From: Methyloterricola oryzae
Lineage (GTDB): Bacteria; Pseudomonadota; Gammaproteobacteria; Methylococcales; Methylococcaceae
DNA: 55,923 nt
NCBI RefSeq assembly: GCF_000934725.1
Contig: NZ_JYNS01000022.1
Coordinates: 1-55,923 of the forward strand
Reading direction: 5' to 3'
Below, piece by piece: positions 37,039 to 47,859 of the stretch (position 1 is the first letter of the stretch; each line of letters starts with the position of its first letter). A program made the translations under genes and the position numbers. The notes beneath the pieces are model-generated. The model searched no databases, was not told where the DNA came from, and saw nothing but the letters and a program-made list of their open reading frames with translations.

Positions 37039-38498
37039 GGGTGCGCCTCCCCCGCCGCCTTTTCCAGTACAGCGACCGCATCCGCAGAGCGCGTCAGCAT
37101 GGGCTGCGGATACAGGCCCAGCCAGAGGGTGGCGGCCATCATCGCCGCGAGCAGGCCGGTCTCACGCCATCGGAAATCGGCGGGCTGGTGCTCCGCCGGG
37201 GGGCCATGAAACACCTTCTGCATCACGATCAGGGCATAGATGGGCGCGCCCACCAGACCCAGCGCGGCCAGGGCGGTGAGGGGCAGGCTGACCCGGTAGG
37301 CGCCGAGCAGGACCAGGAACTCGCCGATGAAGTTGCCCAGGCCCGGCATGCCCAAGGCGGCGACGGAGAAGAACAGAGTCAGCGCGCCAAGCCGCGGCGC
37401 CTTGGCCCAGAATCCGCCCATGCGGCTCATCTCGCGGGTGTGCAACCGCTCCTGCAGGGCGCCGGCGATCATGAACAGGGCGGCGGCGCTGATGCCGTGG
37501 GCCAGCATGGTCATCACCGCGCCCTGGGTGGCGTAGACGTTGAAGGCGAACACGCCCACCAGCACGAAGCCCATGTGGCTGACGCTGGTGTAGGCGATGA
37601 GTCGCTTGAAATCGGACTGCGCGAAGGCCAGTTTGGCGGCGTAGACGATGCTCACGGCGCCCAGCAGCATGGCGATGGGGGCGAAATCCCGCGAGGCCTC
37701 CGGAAACAGCGGCACGACGAAGCGCAGCAGGCCGTAGGCGCCGGTCTTGAGCAGGATGCCCGCCAGCAGCACGCTGCCGCCGGTGGGCGCCTGGGTATGG
37801 GCGTCCGGCAGCCAGGTATGGAACGGCACGCTGGGCAGTTTCACCGCGAAGGCCAGGAAGAAGCCCAGCATGACCCAGCGCGCGGTGGCCAGGTCCATGC
37901 CGCTGTTCAGCAGATCCAGGTAATCGAAGCTCAGTTTGCCCGTGGCCTTCTGGTGCAGGAACACCAGGGCGAGGATGGCGATGAGCATCAAGAGGCCCGA
38001 GACCTGGGTGAAAATGAAGAACTTGATGGCCGCGTAGGCGCGGTTCTCGTGGCCCCAGATGCTGATCAGGAAATACATGGGGATCAGCATGGTTTCCCAG
38101 AAGAAGAAGAACAGCAGCAGGTCCAGGGCCAGGAACACGCCGATGACGCCGGCCACGGTCCACAGCAGGTTGAAGTGGAAGAAGCCGACGCGTTCCTTGA
38201 TCTCCGTCCACGAGCAGCCCAGGGCTATCAGGCCCAGGAACAGAGTCAGGGTGCTCAGCATCAGGCTGAGGCCGTCCATCGCCAGATGGAAGCTGACGCC
38301 GAAGCGGGGAATCCAGGGCAGGGTAAGCGAGGCCAGCCAGGGCGTTTCGCCGGCGCCGAACAGGGGCAGCAGGATCAGGGCGTCGAGTAGCAACGCCGCG
38401 AGGGTGATCCAGCGGGTCAGTTGCCCGCCCAGGCGCTCCGCGTACCAGGCGCCCAGGCCGCCGATGAGGGGAACCGCTATCAGCCAGAACAGGATCAT
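37035..38498 (-). CDS. nuoM: NADH-quinone oxidoreductase subunit M
   Basis: This 487-residue proton-pumping membrane subunit has 14 hydrophobic segments and the conserved WETMLIPMYFLI and PFHTWLPDAHTQAPTGGSV blocks. It overlaps both nuoL and nuoN by ATGA, so translation is coupled. Confidence 0.98.
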   Translation of the reverse strand: MILFWLIAVPLIGGLGAWYAERLGGQLTRWITLAALLLDALILLPLFGAGETPWLASLTLPWIPRFGVSFHLAMDGLSLMLSTLTLFLGLIALGCSWTEIKERVGFFHFNLLWTVAGVIGVFLALDLLLFFFFWETMLIPMYFLISIWGHENRAYAAIKFFIFTQVSGLLMLIAILALVFLHQKATGKLSFDYLDLLNSGMDLATARWVMLGFFLAFAVKLPSVPFHTWLPDAHTQAPTGGSVLLAGILLKTGAYGLLRFVVPLFPEASRDFAPIAMLLGAVSIVYAAKLAFAQSDFKRLIAYTSVSHMGFVLVGVFAFNVYATQGAVMTMLAHGISAAALFMIAGALQERLHTREMSRMGGFWAKAPRLGALTLFFSVAALGMPGLGNFIGEFLVLLGAYRVSLPLTALAALGLVGAPIYALIVMQKVFHGPPAEHQPADFRWRETGLLAAMMAATLWLGLYPQPMLTRSADAVAVLEKAAGEAHP

Positions 38499-40327
38499 GC
38501 GAAGACCCCCATTGCGATCATGGCGCCCACGCCAAGCACCATGCCGGCCGCGTACCAGCGCAGGCTCCCGGTCTGGCTGCGGGCGAGAAAGCGATTGGCG
38601 GCGCGCGCCACAAAGGCTACGGCGCGGAAGGGGCTATCGACGATGTCCGCCTTGTTGAGGGCGGCCAGCCGGCAATAGGGACGGACCAGCAGGAATTCAT
38701 AAAGCCGGTCGAAGCCCCAGCCGGAAAACCAGAAGGCGCGCAGGTCCATGGCCGCCGGCACCGTCATCAGGGCGTCGGCCTTCGCGCGGCCGACCGAATA
38801 GAAGGGATAGGCCGCCAGGATACCCAGGAAGGGCGCGGCCAGCGTGATCCCATCCACCAGCCAGCCGGCGTCATGGCCCGAGGGTTCCGGCAGCACCGAG
38901 CCCAGATCCAGCTTGGCCAGGCCGCCGATCAGGGACAAGAGTCCCAGCAGCACCAGCGGTAGGGTGATGGACAAGGGCAGCCGCTCGTGGGCGTTGCGGT
39001 TTTCCGGTCCGAAGAAGGTCACCAGGATCAGCCGCGTGCTATAGGCTCCGGTCAGCACGGCGCCCAGGACGCCGGCGCCCCACAGCCAGTGGCTGCCGGA
39101 GGCGAAGGCCGAGAGCAGGATCTCGTGCTTGCTGGCGTAGCCCGAGGTCAGCGGCAGGGCGACCAGGGCGGCGGAGCCGATCAGGAAACTCCAGAAAGCT
39201 ACCGGCAGCCGCGTTCGAAGACCGCCCATGCGGAAGATATCCTGCTCGTGGTGCATGGAGATGATCACCGCCCCCGCTGCGAGGAACAGCAAAGCTTTGA
39301 AGAAGGCGTGGGTGGTCAGGTGGAAGATGGCGGCGGACCAAGCGCCCGCCCCCAATGCCAGGAACATATAGCCGATCTGGCTGACCGTGGAATAGGCCAG
39401 GATGCGCTTGATGTCGGTCTGGGTCAGGGCGGTGAAGCCGGAGAGCAGCAGGGTGAGCGCGCCGATGGCGCCCACCAGGGCCTGGGCTTCGGGTGCGAGC
39501 AGGAATACCGCGTGGGTGCGGGCAATCAGGTAGACGCCGGCGGTGACCATGGTGGCGGCATGGATCAGGGCGCTGATGGGGGTCGGGCCGGCCATGGCGT
39601 CGGGCAGCCACACCTGCAGGGGAAGCTGGGCCGATTTGCCCACGGCCCCGCCTAATAGCAAAAGCGCCGCCGCCAGGGCATAGCCGCTGCCCGGCTGCCA
39701 GTGGGCCTGGGCGCGGGTCATGGTCTCCTGGATGTTCAGTGACCCCAGTTGGGTGAACAGCAGGAAAAGTCCCAGGGCCATGGCGGTGTCGCCGACGCGG
39801 GTGACCACGAAGGCCTTGCGCGCCGCATAGCCATTTTCCGGCTTGTCCCACCAGAAGCCGATCAGCAGATAACTGCACAGGCCCACGCCCTCCCAGCCCA
39901 GGAACAGCAGGGGCAGGTTGTCCGCCAGTACCAGCATCAGCATGGCGAACACGAACAGGTTCATGTAGGCGAAGAAGCGCGCGTAGCCGGGGTCGTCCGC
40001 CATGTACCCGGCGGAATAGACGTGGATGAGGAAGCCGATACCGGTCACCACGAACAGCATGTTCAGGGACAGGGCATCCAGGTAGAGGGCGAAATCGGCC
40101 TTCAGATCGCCGACGCCGAGCCAGGTCCACAGCACCTGACGGAACGCCGCCTCGTTGGCTTGGGTCAGGAACTCCTGCCCGGCCAGGCCGCTGACCAGGG
40201 CGGCCAGGCCCACCGAGCCCGCGCCGACCCATGGCACGGCGGCTCGCGGCAGCCGCTCCTGGAACAGCACCAGGATGAGAAATCCCAGCAGCGGCAGGCT
40301 GGGCACGAGCCAGAGCAGGTTCATCAT
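38495..40327 (-). CDS. nuoL: NADH-quinone oxidoreductase subunit L
   Basis: This 610-residue proton-pumping membrane subunit shows [30 protein letters not shown]-type sequence and the long C-terminal lateral helix region. The start ATGATGA overlaps the nuoK stop and has a GGGGGGAGG ribosome site. A longer in-frame ORF to 40672 is a shadow of nuoK. Length agrees with the family (about 610-650). Confidence 0.97.
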   Translation of the reverse strand: MMNLLWLVPSLPLLGFLILVLFQERLPRAAVPWVGAGSVGLAALVSGLAGQEFLTQANEAAFRQVLWTWLGVGDLKADFALYLDALSLNMLFVVTGIGFLIHVYSAGYMADDPGYARFFAYMNLFVFAMLMLVLADNLPLLFLGWEGVGLCSYLLIGFWWDKPENGYAARKAFVVTRVGDTAMALGLFLLFTQLGSLNIQETMTRAQAHWQPGSGYALAAALLLLGGAVGKSAQLPLQVWLPDAMAGPTPISALIHAATMVTAGVYLIARTHAVFLLAPEAQALVGAIGALTLLLSGFTALTQTDIKRILAYSTVSQIGYMFLALGAGAWSAAIFHLTTHAFFKALLFLAAGAVIISMHHEQDIFRMGGLRTRLPVAFWSFLIGSAALVALPLTSGYASKHEILLSAFASGSHWLWGAGVLGAVLTGAYSTRLILVTFFGPENRNAHERLPLSITLPLVLLGLLSLIGGLAKLDLGSVLPEPSGHDAGWLVDGITLAAPFLGILAAYPFYSVGRAKADALMTVPAAMDLRAFWFSGWGFDRLYEFLLVRPYCRLAALNKADIVDSPFRAVAFVARAANRFLARSQTGSLRWYAAGMVLGVGAMIAMGVFA

Positions 40328-40656
40328 GAGGCCTCCCCCCCTTCCGGCAGTTCCCGCATCTGGTTCAGGGCGTCCGCGTCCAGGCTCTTGTAGCGGTGGT
40401 AGATCTGCATCACCAGGCCAAGCCCCACGCCGATTTCCGCCGCCGCCAGGGTGAGGATCAGCAGGAACATCACCTGCCCGTCCGGCTGGCCCCAGCGCGA
40501 GCCGCCAGCGATGAAGGCCAGGCCGGCCGCGTTGAGCATGATCTCGATGGACATCAGCATCACGATCAGGTTGCGCCGCACCAGCAGGCCCACCATGCCA
40601 ACCGCGAACAGCAGGGACGCCACGATCAGCACGTGCTCCATCGGAATCGGCGTCAT
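40324..40656 (-). CDS. nuoK: NADH-quinone oxidoreductase subunit K
   Basis: This 110-residue subunit has three membrane helices, the [14 protein letters not shown] block with the conserved membrane glutamate, and a second Glu in [11 protein letters not shown]. It overlaps nuoJ and nuoL. Slightly longer than the usual 100 residues because of an acidic C-terminal tail. Confidence 0.97.
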   Translation of the reverse strand: MTPIPMEHVLIVASLLFAVGMVGLLVRRNLIVMLMSIEIMLNAAGLAFIAGGSRWGQPDGQVMFLLILTLAAAEIGVGLGLVMQIYHRYKSLDADALNQMRELPEGGEAS

Positions 40657-41159
40657 GGCGCGGATCTCCCACTCAAGGGACGGCCCAGGTGATAGGCGCC
40701 CACCAGCCCGGCCAGGAGCAGCATGGACGCGGCTTCCACCGTCAGGAGATAGGGTCCGAACAAGGTGATGCCCACGTGCTTGGAATCCACCACATGCCCG
40801 GCAAAGCCCACCGGCGTGGTGGTGAGGGTGTACAGGAGTTCAGCCAGCAGCAGCGCCGTGAGGATCACCGGTCCGCGCCAGATGCCGGGGTAGAGCCATC
40901 GCTTCTCCTGCTCGACGGTGGCCTTGCCCTGGTTCAGCATCATGATGACGAACACGAACAGCACCATGATGGCGCCGGCGTAGATGATGACCTCCAGCAC
41001 CGCGGCGAAGTAGGCGCCCAGCAGGTAGAAGATGAAGCCCGAGGCCAGCAGCGACACGATCAGGTAGAGCAGGCCGTGCACCGCGTTGAACTGGATCACC
41101 ACCATGGTGGTGGAAACCAGGGCGATCAGAGCGGTAATGTAGAAGATCGTGAGTTCCAA
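40653..41159 (-). CDS. nuoJ: NADH-quinone oxidoreductase subunit J
   Basis: This 168-residue membrane subunit has five helices and the [22 protein letters not shown] block typical of NuoJ. The start is TTG (minus strand), supported by AAGGTG five bases upstream. About 370 bases containing a structured repeat separate it from nuoI, unusual for this operon. Confidence 0.96.
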   Translation of the reverse strand: MELTIFYITALIALVSTTMVVIQFNAVHGLLYLIVSLLASGFIFYLLGAYFAAVLEVIIYAGAIMVLFVFVIMMLNQGKATVEQEKRWLYPGIWRGPVILTALLLAELLYTLTTTPVGFAGHVVDSKHVGITLFGPYLLTVEAASMLLLAGLVGAYHLGRPLSGRSAP

Positions 41160-41245
41160 GGGGTCACCTTTGTTCTTTTTCTACGCTTTACGCCGTTGTC
41201 AGAATGTCGGTTCCTTTGCACTGAGCGATACGCTGTGCCCATCGT

Positions 41246-41492
41246 CCCGTAGGCGGCGCCGAGCATCGCAGCTTTACGACGGAAACCGCCCGAAGGGGCG
41301 CTTCACGGATGAAGCGCGTCTATCGAGGGACAGGGATGGACCTTCGATAGACCCCGTCGTCAAGCGAGAAGCGGAGGGTAAAGCCGCCTCCGGGTCGCCT
41401 TTTCTTTGGGTACTTTCTTTTGGCGACGCAAAAGAAAGTACCTCGCCCGTGGGCGCGAGAACCCACCCCAAAATGAGCTATCGCGTAGCGAT
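41246..41492 (-). repeat. Structured repeat, copy 1 (nuoI-nuoJ gap)
   Basis: A repeat of about 247 bases, matched by copy 2 at 43081-43337. Both begin CCCGTAGGC and share CCGAAGGGGCG, GAGGGACAGGGA, CCTCCGGGTCGCC and GCGTAGCGA blocks. Hairpins in this copy: 41298-41304 with 41311-41317; 41318-41326 with 41344-41352; a perfect 14-bp stem 41409-41422 with 41429-41442 (loop GCGACG); 41449-41453 with 41462-41466 (loop CGCGAGAA); and 41480-41484 with 41488-41492 (loop GTA). ORFs crossing it differ between copies and look meaningless. The strand is nominal: minus is the transcribed strand of the operon. Confidence 0.9.
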
Positions 41493-41529
41493 GCAAAGCC
41501 ATTCGCGGTTCCGGGTAGGACCGCAGAAG

Positions 41530-42045
41530 CTAGGGCAACAAACTCTTCACGTCGATGGGCGGCTCCTCGTTTTCCGCCTCCCCCTTGTCCTTGCCGCCGA
41601 TGGCCATGCCGGCGACCCGGTAGAAGTTGTAATCGTGATACTTGCCCGTACCCTGTATGAGCAGGTGCTCCTTCTCGTACACCATGTTGCGGCGGTCGTA
41701 CTCGCACATCTCGAAATCCGGCGTGAGCTGGATGGCGTAGGTGGGGCAGGCTTCCTCGCACAGGCCGCAGAGGATGCAGCGGGAGAAATTGATGCGGAAG
41801 AATTCCGGGTACCAGCGGCCGGTTTCGTCCTCGGCCTTTTGCAGGGCGATGCAATCCACGGGACAGGCCGCCGCGCACAGGTTGCAGGCCACGCAGCGCT
41901 CCTGACCGTCCGGATCGCGGGTCAGCACGATGCGGCCGCGGTAGCGCGGATACAGATGGGGCCGCTCCTCCGGATACTGGACCGTATCCGCCGGCATGAA
42001 AGTGTGTTTCAGGACGCCCCAGAGGGTGCGAAGGTGGCTGAACAT
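41530..42045 (-). CDS. nuoI: NADH-quinone oxidoreductase subunit I
   Basis: This 171-residue ferredoxin-like subunit has two 4Fe-4S motifs ([15 protein letters not shown] and [15 protein letters not shown]) that pass electrons towards the quinone site. It starts 5 bases after nuoH. Length is typical (about 160-180). Confidence 0.98.
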   Translation of the reverse strand: MFSHLRTLWGVLKHTFMPADTVQYPEERPHLYPRYRGRIVLTRDPDGQERCVACNLCAAACPVDCIALQKAEDETGRWYPEFFRINFSRCILCGLCEEACPTYAIQLTPDFEMCEYDRRNMVYEKEHLLIQGTGKYHDYNFYRVAGMAIGGKDKGEAENEEPPIDVKSLLP

Positions 42046-42050
42046 GGGCG

Positions 42051-43004
42051 CTATCCTCCCGCCAGGGCGATGCCGCCCGTAATGACGATGTTGACCAGGG
42101 TGAGGGGCAGCATCACCTTCCAGCCGAAGGCCATCAACTGGTCATAGCGCGGGCGCGGCAGGGCGGCCCGGATCAGGATGAAGAAGATGATGAACACCGA
42201 GGTTTTCAGGATGAACCAGGCCAGAGGCGGCAGGAACGAAGGCCCCAGCCAGCCGCCGAAGAACAGGGTGACGATGATGGCGGAACTGAGGGTGACGCCC
42301 AGGTATTCTCCGACGAAGAACATGCCGAACTTCATGCCCGAATATTCGGTATGGAAGCCGGCGACGATCTCGTGCTCGGCCTCGGGCAGGTCGAAGGGTG
42401 CGCGGTGGCTCTCGGCCACGGTCGCCACCACGAAGGCCGCCAGGCCCAGTATCTGCGGCACGCAGAACCAAAGGCCCTTCTGGGCCTCGACGATGTCACG
42501 CAGGTTGAAGGTACCCGCCATCATTACCACGCCCATTGCCGCCAGGCCCATGAAGACTTCGTAGCTGAGGGTCTGGGCGGCGGCGCGCAGGCTGCCGAGC
42601 AGGGCGTACTTGTTGTTGGAGGCATAGCCCGCCAGCACCTGGCTGTAGACCGCCAGGGACGAGAGGGCGAAGAAGTACAGCAGGCCGAAATTGAAATCGA
42701 TGATGCCGATACCCGGCGCGAAGGGCACCACCACGAAACCCAGCAGCATGCAGAACATGATGATCGCGGGGGCGATGATGAACACCGGCTTGTCGGCGAA
42801 GGGTGGTATCCAGTCTTCCTTGAAGAAGATCTTCACCATGTCCGCGACCACCTGCAACAGGCCCAAGGGCCCCAGTCGGTTGGGTCCCAACCGGTCCTGC
42901 CAGATGCCGATGAGCCGCCGCTCCACCCAAATCAACAGGGCGGCCACCGCCAGCACGGCGGCCAGTATGCCGATGATGTCAGCGGGAGAACCGATCTGGT
43001 TCAT
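42051..43004 (-). CDS. nuoH: NADH-quinone oxidoreductase subunit H
   Basis: This 317-residue membrane subunit lies at the quinone-binding interface, with eight hydrophobic segments and conserved [21 protein letters not shown] and [28 protein letters not shown]-type sequence. I chose the ATG at 43004 because it gives a normal N-terminus; the 68-codon upstream extension runs into repeat copy 2. About 360 bases separate it from nuoG. Confidence 0.97.
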   Translation of the reverse strand: MNQIGSPADIIGILAAVLAVAALLIWVERRLIGIWQDRLGPNRLGPLGLLQVVADMVKIFFKEDWIPPFADKPVFIIAPAIIMFCMLLGFVVVPFAPGIGIIDFNFGLLYFFALSSLAVYSQVLAGYASNNKYALLGSLRAAAQTLSYEVFMGLAAMGVVMMAGTFNLRDIVEAQKGLWFCVPQILGLAAFVVATVAESHRAPFDLPEAEHEIVAGFHTEYSGMKFGMFFVGEYLGVTLSSAIIVTLFFGGWLGPSFLPPLAWFILKTSVFIIFFILIRAALPRPRYDQLMAFGWKVMLPLTLVNIVITGGIALAGG

Positions 43005-43080
43005 GGCCTTTCCCCTTTGGTTCCAAGCGACCGGGGCTTCTCCGGGCAGCCCGCAGATTCGCGAGAGCCAAGGTTTGTAT

Positions 43081-43337
43081 CCCGTAGGCCGCGCCGAGCA
43101 CCGCAGCTTTCGATGGGGCTTACCCGAAGGGGCGCGGCAAGGATGCCGCGCGGCGGCAGAGGGACAGGGACGAACCTTCTGCCGGCTCCCGGAGAAAGCG
43201 AGGAGCACAGGGTACGCCGCGAGCGGCGCGTGGCCTCCGGGTCGCCTTTTCTTTGGGTCCTTTCTTTTGGCGACGCAAAAGAAAGGACCTCGCCTTCCGG
43301 TGCGAGAACCGGAATCAAAAGAGCGTCGCGTAGCGAC
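43081..43337 (-). repeat. Structured repeat, copy 2 (nuoG-nuoH gap)
   Basis: This 257-base copy pairs with 41246-41492. Its stems differ in sequence from copy 1 yet still pair: 43132-43138 with 43145-43151; 43154-43160 with 43178-43184; a 14-bp stem 43256-43269 with 43276-43289 (same GCGACG loop, with an A-T pair of copy 1 replaced by C-G); 43295-43300 with 43309-43314 (loop TGCGAGAA); and 43325-43329 with 43333-43337. It ends 27 bases from the nuoG stop codon. Confidence 0.9.
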
Positions 43338-43364
43338 ACTGGTTTTTCCTCGACTCGGGTGGCA

Positions 43365-46109
43365 TCAACTGCCCACATTTCCGCCCCCCCGAACTTCCCA
43401 AATTTGTTCTCCATCTCCAATCCACGGCAGCCCCGGCAATCCGGCCGGAATGCCCGCCAGCCCCGCTGCCAGACCGGGCAGGATGGAAACCGGCAGTTGC
43501 CGCGTTTCGCCGGATAGGGGCACCGCGACGATGTCTCCCGCCTTCAGCCGCAGCTTTTCAGCGTCCTCCGGACACAAGGCCAGGTAAGGCGCCGGGGCGC
43601 GCTGGGCGATGGCGTCGGCGAACGCGCTCAATTCCTCGCTACCGAAAATGTGAGGCAAGGGGATCAGTCGCAGGGTGCCGGCTGGTAGCGCCTTCTCCGT
43701 CGCGGGGGGGGCGTGCCATTCAGGATTCCTTGGGCCCTGCGGCTCGAGGAGCCTGACGCCGGGATCGCCGCCTCGCAGGGCGCCGCCAATCGCCGCCTGG
43801 AACTTGCCCACGGCCTGGTTGGAATTCCAGCCGGGGGCCCATACGTAAGGATTGAGCGCCGGCGGGCGGCCGTTCTGGATGCCTTCCATGGAGAAGGCCA
43901 GAGCCGATTCCTGATCCACCGTCTGCTTGGGTTCATGAATGCGCACATTGGCCAGCATGGCGGTGCGGCCGCTGTAGCGATGGGTTTGCCGCGGGATCTT
44001 CTGCCCCAGGATGCGGAAGCCGGCGCCGGGCGCGACCCGCACGACCTCCTGCAGGGCCGGGATGGCCTCGGCGCAGGCGGCGGTCAGGGCATCGATATGC
44101 TGCCTGGGGTTTTCGCGGGCATCGTCCAGCCAGCGCCAGCTCTCGCGCACGTCGCCCGCCGGCGGAAAGGCTGCGAAGTGGCATTGTGCTCGCCCCTCGC
44201 TGCTGACCAGAGTGCCTTCGCTTTCCGCAAAGCTCGCCGCGGGTAGCGCCAGGCTCGCTCTGCGCGCGGTCTCGGTCTGGAGATGATCGATGACGATGGT
44301 CTGAAGGCCTTCGGCGAACAGGCCTTCCACGGCGGACCGGGCTGCGCGCCGGTACAGATCGTTCTCCAGGATCACCACGGTGTCGGCAGCACCCGAAGAC
44401 ACGGCGGCAAAGGCCTGCTCCAGGGGATGGGCTTCCAGCAGGGCCAGCCCCAGGCTGTTGCATTCAGGGAGCATGACGTGGACATCGGTGGCCGCGCCCA
44501 GTCGCGTGGCGAGGGCCTGGGCGATCTGCGCGGCGGCTTGCAGCAGGGCCGGGCTGGCGATGCCAAAGACGATCAATGGGCGCTTCGCCCCGGCGAGGGC
44601 TTCCGTCGCTACTTCGGCCACTGCGCGCATCGAATCATCCAGACCCTGGACGGCGGGTGCCGCCGCGTCGATGCCGTGCGCCACGGCGAAGGCGAAGCGT
44701 GCCAGTTCGCCCGGCGCTGCACGCAGGGTCTTGAGCGCGATGTCGTCCAGCCGCGTCGGCGCGGGGCTTGCCACGAACAGCGGGCTGCGTTCCTGTTGGG
44801 CTGCGTTGCGCACGGCAGCGTCCTGCCAGCGGGGTATGCGCAGTTGATCGGCAATTTCCAGGGCGCGTCCACGAACGGCTTGGCGCAGGGCCAGGGCCAG
44901 ACGCGGCGCGGTTTGTGTCGGATCTTCGCCCAGAACCAGGACCGCATCGGCCTGCTCGGCATTGTGGATGGAGGCCAGGCGCAGCGGCTTGCCGCGCAGG
45001 ATCTCCAGCAGCGAGCGCATCTGTGCGTGCTCGGTGGCGCTGACACCGGCGTAGAAGTTCTCCGCTCCCACCAGATCGCGTAGGGCGAAGTTGGCCTCCA
45101 GGCTGGCGCGGGGCGAACCGATGCCGATGGCCTTGCGCGCCTTGGTGAGCATGCGCCCGAACAGGTTGCGCGCGCCCTGCCCATCCAGCGGCGGCTGGCT
45201 GCGCACCGTGGCGCGGCGCAGGCGCTTGGCGCTGTTGACGAAGTCGTAGCCGAAGCGGCCGCGGTCGCAGAGGAAATAGCCGTTCACCTGGCCGTGGTAG
45301 CGGTTGACGATGCGGCGCAGGCTGCCGTAGCGCTCGCCCGGGCTGGTGTTGCAGCCCACCGCGCAGTGCACGCAGACCGATGGGGCGGACTGCAGATCCC
45401 ATTTGCGCGCGTAGTGGGCGCTGAAGGTCTTGTCGGTGAACACGCCGGTGGGGCAGACCTCCACCAGGTTGCCGCTGAACTCGTTCTCCAGGGTGCCGTC
45501 CTCGTGGCGGCCGAAATAGACGTGATTGTGGGAGGCGAACACCTGCAGGTCATCGCCGCCGGCGTAATCCTGGTAGTAGCGCACGCAGCGGTAGCAGGCG
45601 ATGCAGCGGTTCATCTCGTGATTGATGAAGGGCCCCAGATCCTGATTGCGGTGGGTGCGTTTATGGCCGCGGAACCGGCGGAAGGTGTGGCCGGACATTT
45701 CGGTCATGTCCTGCAAATGGCACTCGCCGCCTTCCTCGCAGACCGGGCAGTCATGGGGGTGGTTGGTCATCAGCAGCTCGATGATTTCGCCGCGGAAGTC
45801 CACCGCCTCGGGACTCTTGAGGGAGACGCGCATGCCTTCCGTGACCGGGGTCATGCAGCCCATGACGATGCGGCCGCGGGTGTCCTCGGCGTTTTGATAC
45901 TGGATGACGGCGCACTGGCGGCAGGCGCCCACCGACCCCAGGGCGGGGTGCCAGCAGAAATAAGGGAGATTCAGGCCCAGTTCCAGGCAGGCCTTGAGCA
46001 GGTTGTCGCCGCTCTTGACCGTGTACTCCTGGCCATCGATCTGGACCCGCACGCCCCCCTCCTGAGTTTGGGCCTGGGCCTGGGATTTTGCGGTGGTCTG
46101 CTCAGGCAT
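43365..46109 (-). CDS. nuoG: NADH-quinone oxidoreductase subunit G
   Basis: This 914-residue peripheral subunit carries several Fe-S clusters. The N-terminal 2Fe-2S domain has [15 protein letters not shown], then [16 protein letters not shown], then a 4Fe-4S set ([19 protein letters not shown]), and the rest is a molybdopterin-type domain without cofactor residues I can confirm. I chose the ATG at 46109, which overlaps the nuoF end by 8 bases. The N-terminal 25 residues are Gln/Ala-rich ([12 protein letters not shown]), a small extension. It is longer than many NuoG (about 780-910). Confidence 0.95.
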   Translation of the reverse strand: MPEQTTAKSQAQAQTQEGGVRVQIDGQEYTVKSGDNLLKACLELGLNLPYFCWHPALGSVGACRQCAVIQYQNAEDTRGRIVMGCMTPVTEGMRVSLKSPEAVDFRGEIIELLMTNHPHDCPVCEEGGECHLQDMTEMSGHTFRRFRGHKRTHRNQDLGPFINHEMNRCIACYRCVRYYQDYAGGDDLQVFASHNHVYFGRHEDGTLENEFSGNLVEVCPTGVFTDKTFSAHYARKWDLQSAPSVCVHCAVGCNTSPGERYGSLRRIVNRYHGQVNGYFLCDRGRFGYDFVNSAKRLRRATVRSQPPLDGQGARNLFGRMLTKARKAIGIGSPRASLEANFALRDLVGAENFYAGVSATEHAQMRSLLEILRGKPLRLASIHNAEQADAVLVLGEDPTQTAPRLALALRQAVRGRALEIADQLRIPRWQDAAVRNAAQQERSPLFVASPAPTRLDDIALKTLRAAPGELARFAFAVAHGIDAAAPAVQGLDDSMRAVAEVATEALAGAKRPLIVFGIASPALLQAAAQIAQALATRLGAATDVHVMLPECNSLGLALLEAHPLEQAFAAVSSGAADTVVILENDLYRRAARSAVEGLFAEGLQTIVIDHLQTETARRASLALPAASFAESEGTLVSSEGRAQCHFAAFPPAGDVRESWRWLDDARENPRQHIDALTAACAEAIPALQEVVRVAPGAGFRILGQKIPRQTHRYSGRTAMLANVRIHEPKQTVDQESALAFSMEGIQNGRPPALNPYVWAPGWNSNQAVGKFQAAIGGALRGGDPGVRLLEPQGPRNPEWHAPPATEKALPAGTLRLIPLPHIFGSEELSAFADAIAQRAPAPYLALCPEDAEKLRLKAGDIVAVPLSGETRQLPVSILPGLAAGLAGIPAGLPGLPWIGDGEQIWEVRGGGNVGS

Positions 46110-47385
46110 GGGCGGCTCCGGCGGCGGCGACGCGGGGCAGATAGGCTTCGAAATCGCTGCGGAAATGTTTGAGCGCGCTCTGCAGCGGCTCCATGGCGCC
46201 CGGCGCGAGGGCGCAGAAGGTGTTGCCGGGGCCGAGAAACCCGCACAGCCGCTCCAGGGTGGCCAGGTCCTCGGGCCGGCCCCGGCCATCCACCAGGCCC
46301 TGCAGCAGGCTGACGGTCCAGGGCAGGCCGTCGCGGCAGGGAGTGCACCAGCCACAGGATTCCTGGGCAAAGAACTGTTCCAGGTTCAGCACCATGCGCA
46401 CCGGGCAGGTCTGGTCGTCGAGCAGGATCATGGTGCCGGTGCCCAGGCGGCTGCCGCACTTGCCGATGGAGCCGTAGTCCATGGGCACGTCCAGATGTTC
46501 CGGCAGCAGGAAGTCGGTGGAAGCGCCGCCCGGCAGGAAGCCGCGCAGCTTGTAGCCGTCCTGCATGCCGCCGGCGTGTTCCTCGATGATCTCGCGCGCG
46601 GTGACGCCCATGGGCAGCTCCCAGGCGCCGGGCCGCTTGACCCGGCCACTCACGCCGTAGAGCTTGGTGCCGGCGTCGGGGCCACGGCTCAGGCCCTTGA
46701 ACCACTCCGCTCCGTAATGGACGATGTGGGGCACGTTGCACAGGGTTTCCACGTTGTTGACGATGGTGGGCTTGCCCCAGAGGCCCGACACCTGCGGGAA
46801 GGGCGGCTTGGCCCGGGGGTTGGCGCGCTTGCCTTCCAGGGAATTGATCAGGGCGGTCTCCTCGCCGCAAATGTAGCGCCCGGCGCTGGTGTGCAAATGC
46901 ACCTCCAGGCTGAAGTCCGAGCCCAGAATGTTCGTCCCGAGGTAGCCAGCCGCGTGCGCCTCGGCGATGGCCTGGCGCAGCCGGGCGGCGCCCAGGTGGT
47001 ATTCGCCGCGCAGGAAGATATAGGCGGTGGAGGCCTGGATGGCATAGGCGCTGACCGCCACGCCCTCGACCAACTGGTGCGGGTCGCCTTCGATCAGCAA
47101 CCGATCCTTGAAGGTGCCCGGCTCCATTTCGTCGCCGTTGACCACCAGGTACTTGGTCTTGGGCGTGTTCTCGCCCATGGGCACGAAACTCCATTTCACG
47201 CCGGTGGGGAACCCGGCCCCGCCGCGCCCCCTCAGGCCCGCGTCCTTGACCAGGTGCTGGACTTCTTCCGGCTGGTAGTCCTTGAGAGCCTTGCGCAGGC
47301 CTTCGTAGCCGCCGGACTTGATGCATTCCTTAAGGCTGGCGGCGGTGCCGTCGGGCTTGATATTCCGGGTCAGGGGCTTGCCCAT
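46102..47385 (-). CDS. nuoF: NADH-quinone oxidoreductase subunit F
   Basis: This 427-residue subunit binds NADH and FMN. The glycine-rich [18 protein letters not shown] and [25 protein letters not shown] regions fit FMN/NADH binding, and [12 protein letters not shown] plus a later Cys holds a 4Fe-4S cluster. Its ATG overlaps the nuoE stop by one base. Confidence 0.98.
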   Translation of the reverse strand: MGKPLTRNIKPDGTAASLKECIKSGGYEGLRKALKDYQPEEVQHLVKDAGLRGRGGAGFPTGVKWSFVPMGENTPKTKYLVVNGDEMEPGTFKDRLLIEGDPHQLVEGVAVSAYAIQASTAYIFLRGEYHLGAARLRQAIAEAHAAGYLGTNILGSDFSLEVHLHTSAGRYICGEETALINSLEGKRANPRAKPPFPQVSGLWGKPTIVNNVETLCNVPHIVHYGAEWFKGLSRGPDAGTKLYGVSGRVKRPGAWELPMGVTAREIIEEHAGGMQDGYKLRGFLPGGASTDFLLPEHLDVPMDYGSIGKCGSRLGTGTMILLDDQTCPVRMVLNLEQFFAQESCGWCTPCRDGLPWTVSLLQGLVDGRGRPEDLATLERLCGFLGPGNTFCALAPGAMEPLQSALKHFRSDFEAYLPRVAAAGAAHA

Positions 47386-47858
47386 CAGCTTCCCCCCCTG
47401 GTCGAAACGATACGGTCGATGGCGGCGCGGTCCACATTCATATGGGTTTCATCGCCCACCATCATCACCGGCGCCTTGTCGCAGGCGCCCAGGCAGACGA
47501 TGGGCAGCAGGGTGAATTCGCCGTCGGCGGTGGTTTCGCCCAGCTTGACGCCGAGCTTCTGCTGCAGGTACTCGCGATGGTCCTCGGCCCCCAGCATCCA
47601 GCAGCTCACGCTGTTGCAATAGTGGATCACCTTGCGCCCCACCGGCCGGCGGTAGATCAGGTTGTAGAAGGTGGCCACGCCGTCCAGTTGCGCCGGCGAC
47701 ATGCCCAAAAGTTCGGCGATATCCGCCAGGTTCTCGTCGGAAACCCAGCCGCGATGGGCCTGAACGATCTTCAGCGCCTCGATGGAGGCGGCGGAGGCCT
47801 GCTCGTAGTGGGCGGCTTCGGCGCGGATGGCTTCGATTTCCTCTGCTGTCAGGTTCAT
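47385..47858 (-). CDS. nuoE: NADH-quinone oxidoreductase subunit E
   Basis: This 157-residue thioredoxin-like subunit has a 2Fe-2S site formed by cysteines in [10 protein letters not shown] and CLGACDKAP. The ATG at 47858, one base after the nuoCD stop, gives the usual N-terminus; an upstream in-frame start at 47885 is unlikely. Confidence 0.97.
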   Translation of the reverse strand: MNLTAEEIEAIRAEAAHYEQASAASIEALKIVQAHRGWVSDENLADIAELLGMSPAQLDGVATFYNLIYRRPVGRKVIHYCNSVSCWMLGAEDHREYLQQKLGVKLGETTADGEFTLLPIVCLGACDKAPVMMVGDETHMNVDRAAIDRIVSTRGGS

Positions 47859-47859
47859 G

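Noticed and set aside
37041-38390. Very long antisense frames opposite nuoM and other GC-rich genes
   Set aside because: GC-rich codon use lowers stop frequency on the opposite strand; the products are repetitive Gly/Gln/Ala text without domains.
41149-42147. Long plus-strand frame across repeat copy 1 and nuoI, and similar frames across copy 2
   Set aside because: They cross structured repeats and the antisense of nuo genes; the translated text differs between repeat copies and has no domain.
41246-43337. A CRISPR array or insertion sequence as explanation of the repeats
   Set aside because: Only two copies about 1.8 kb apart, no regular spacers, no transposase frame and no flanking target-site duplication that I could see.
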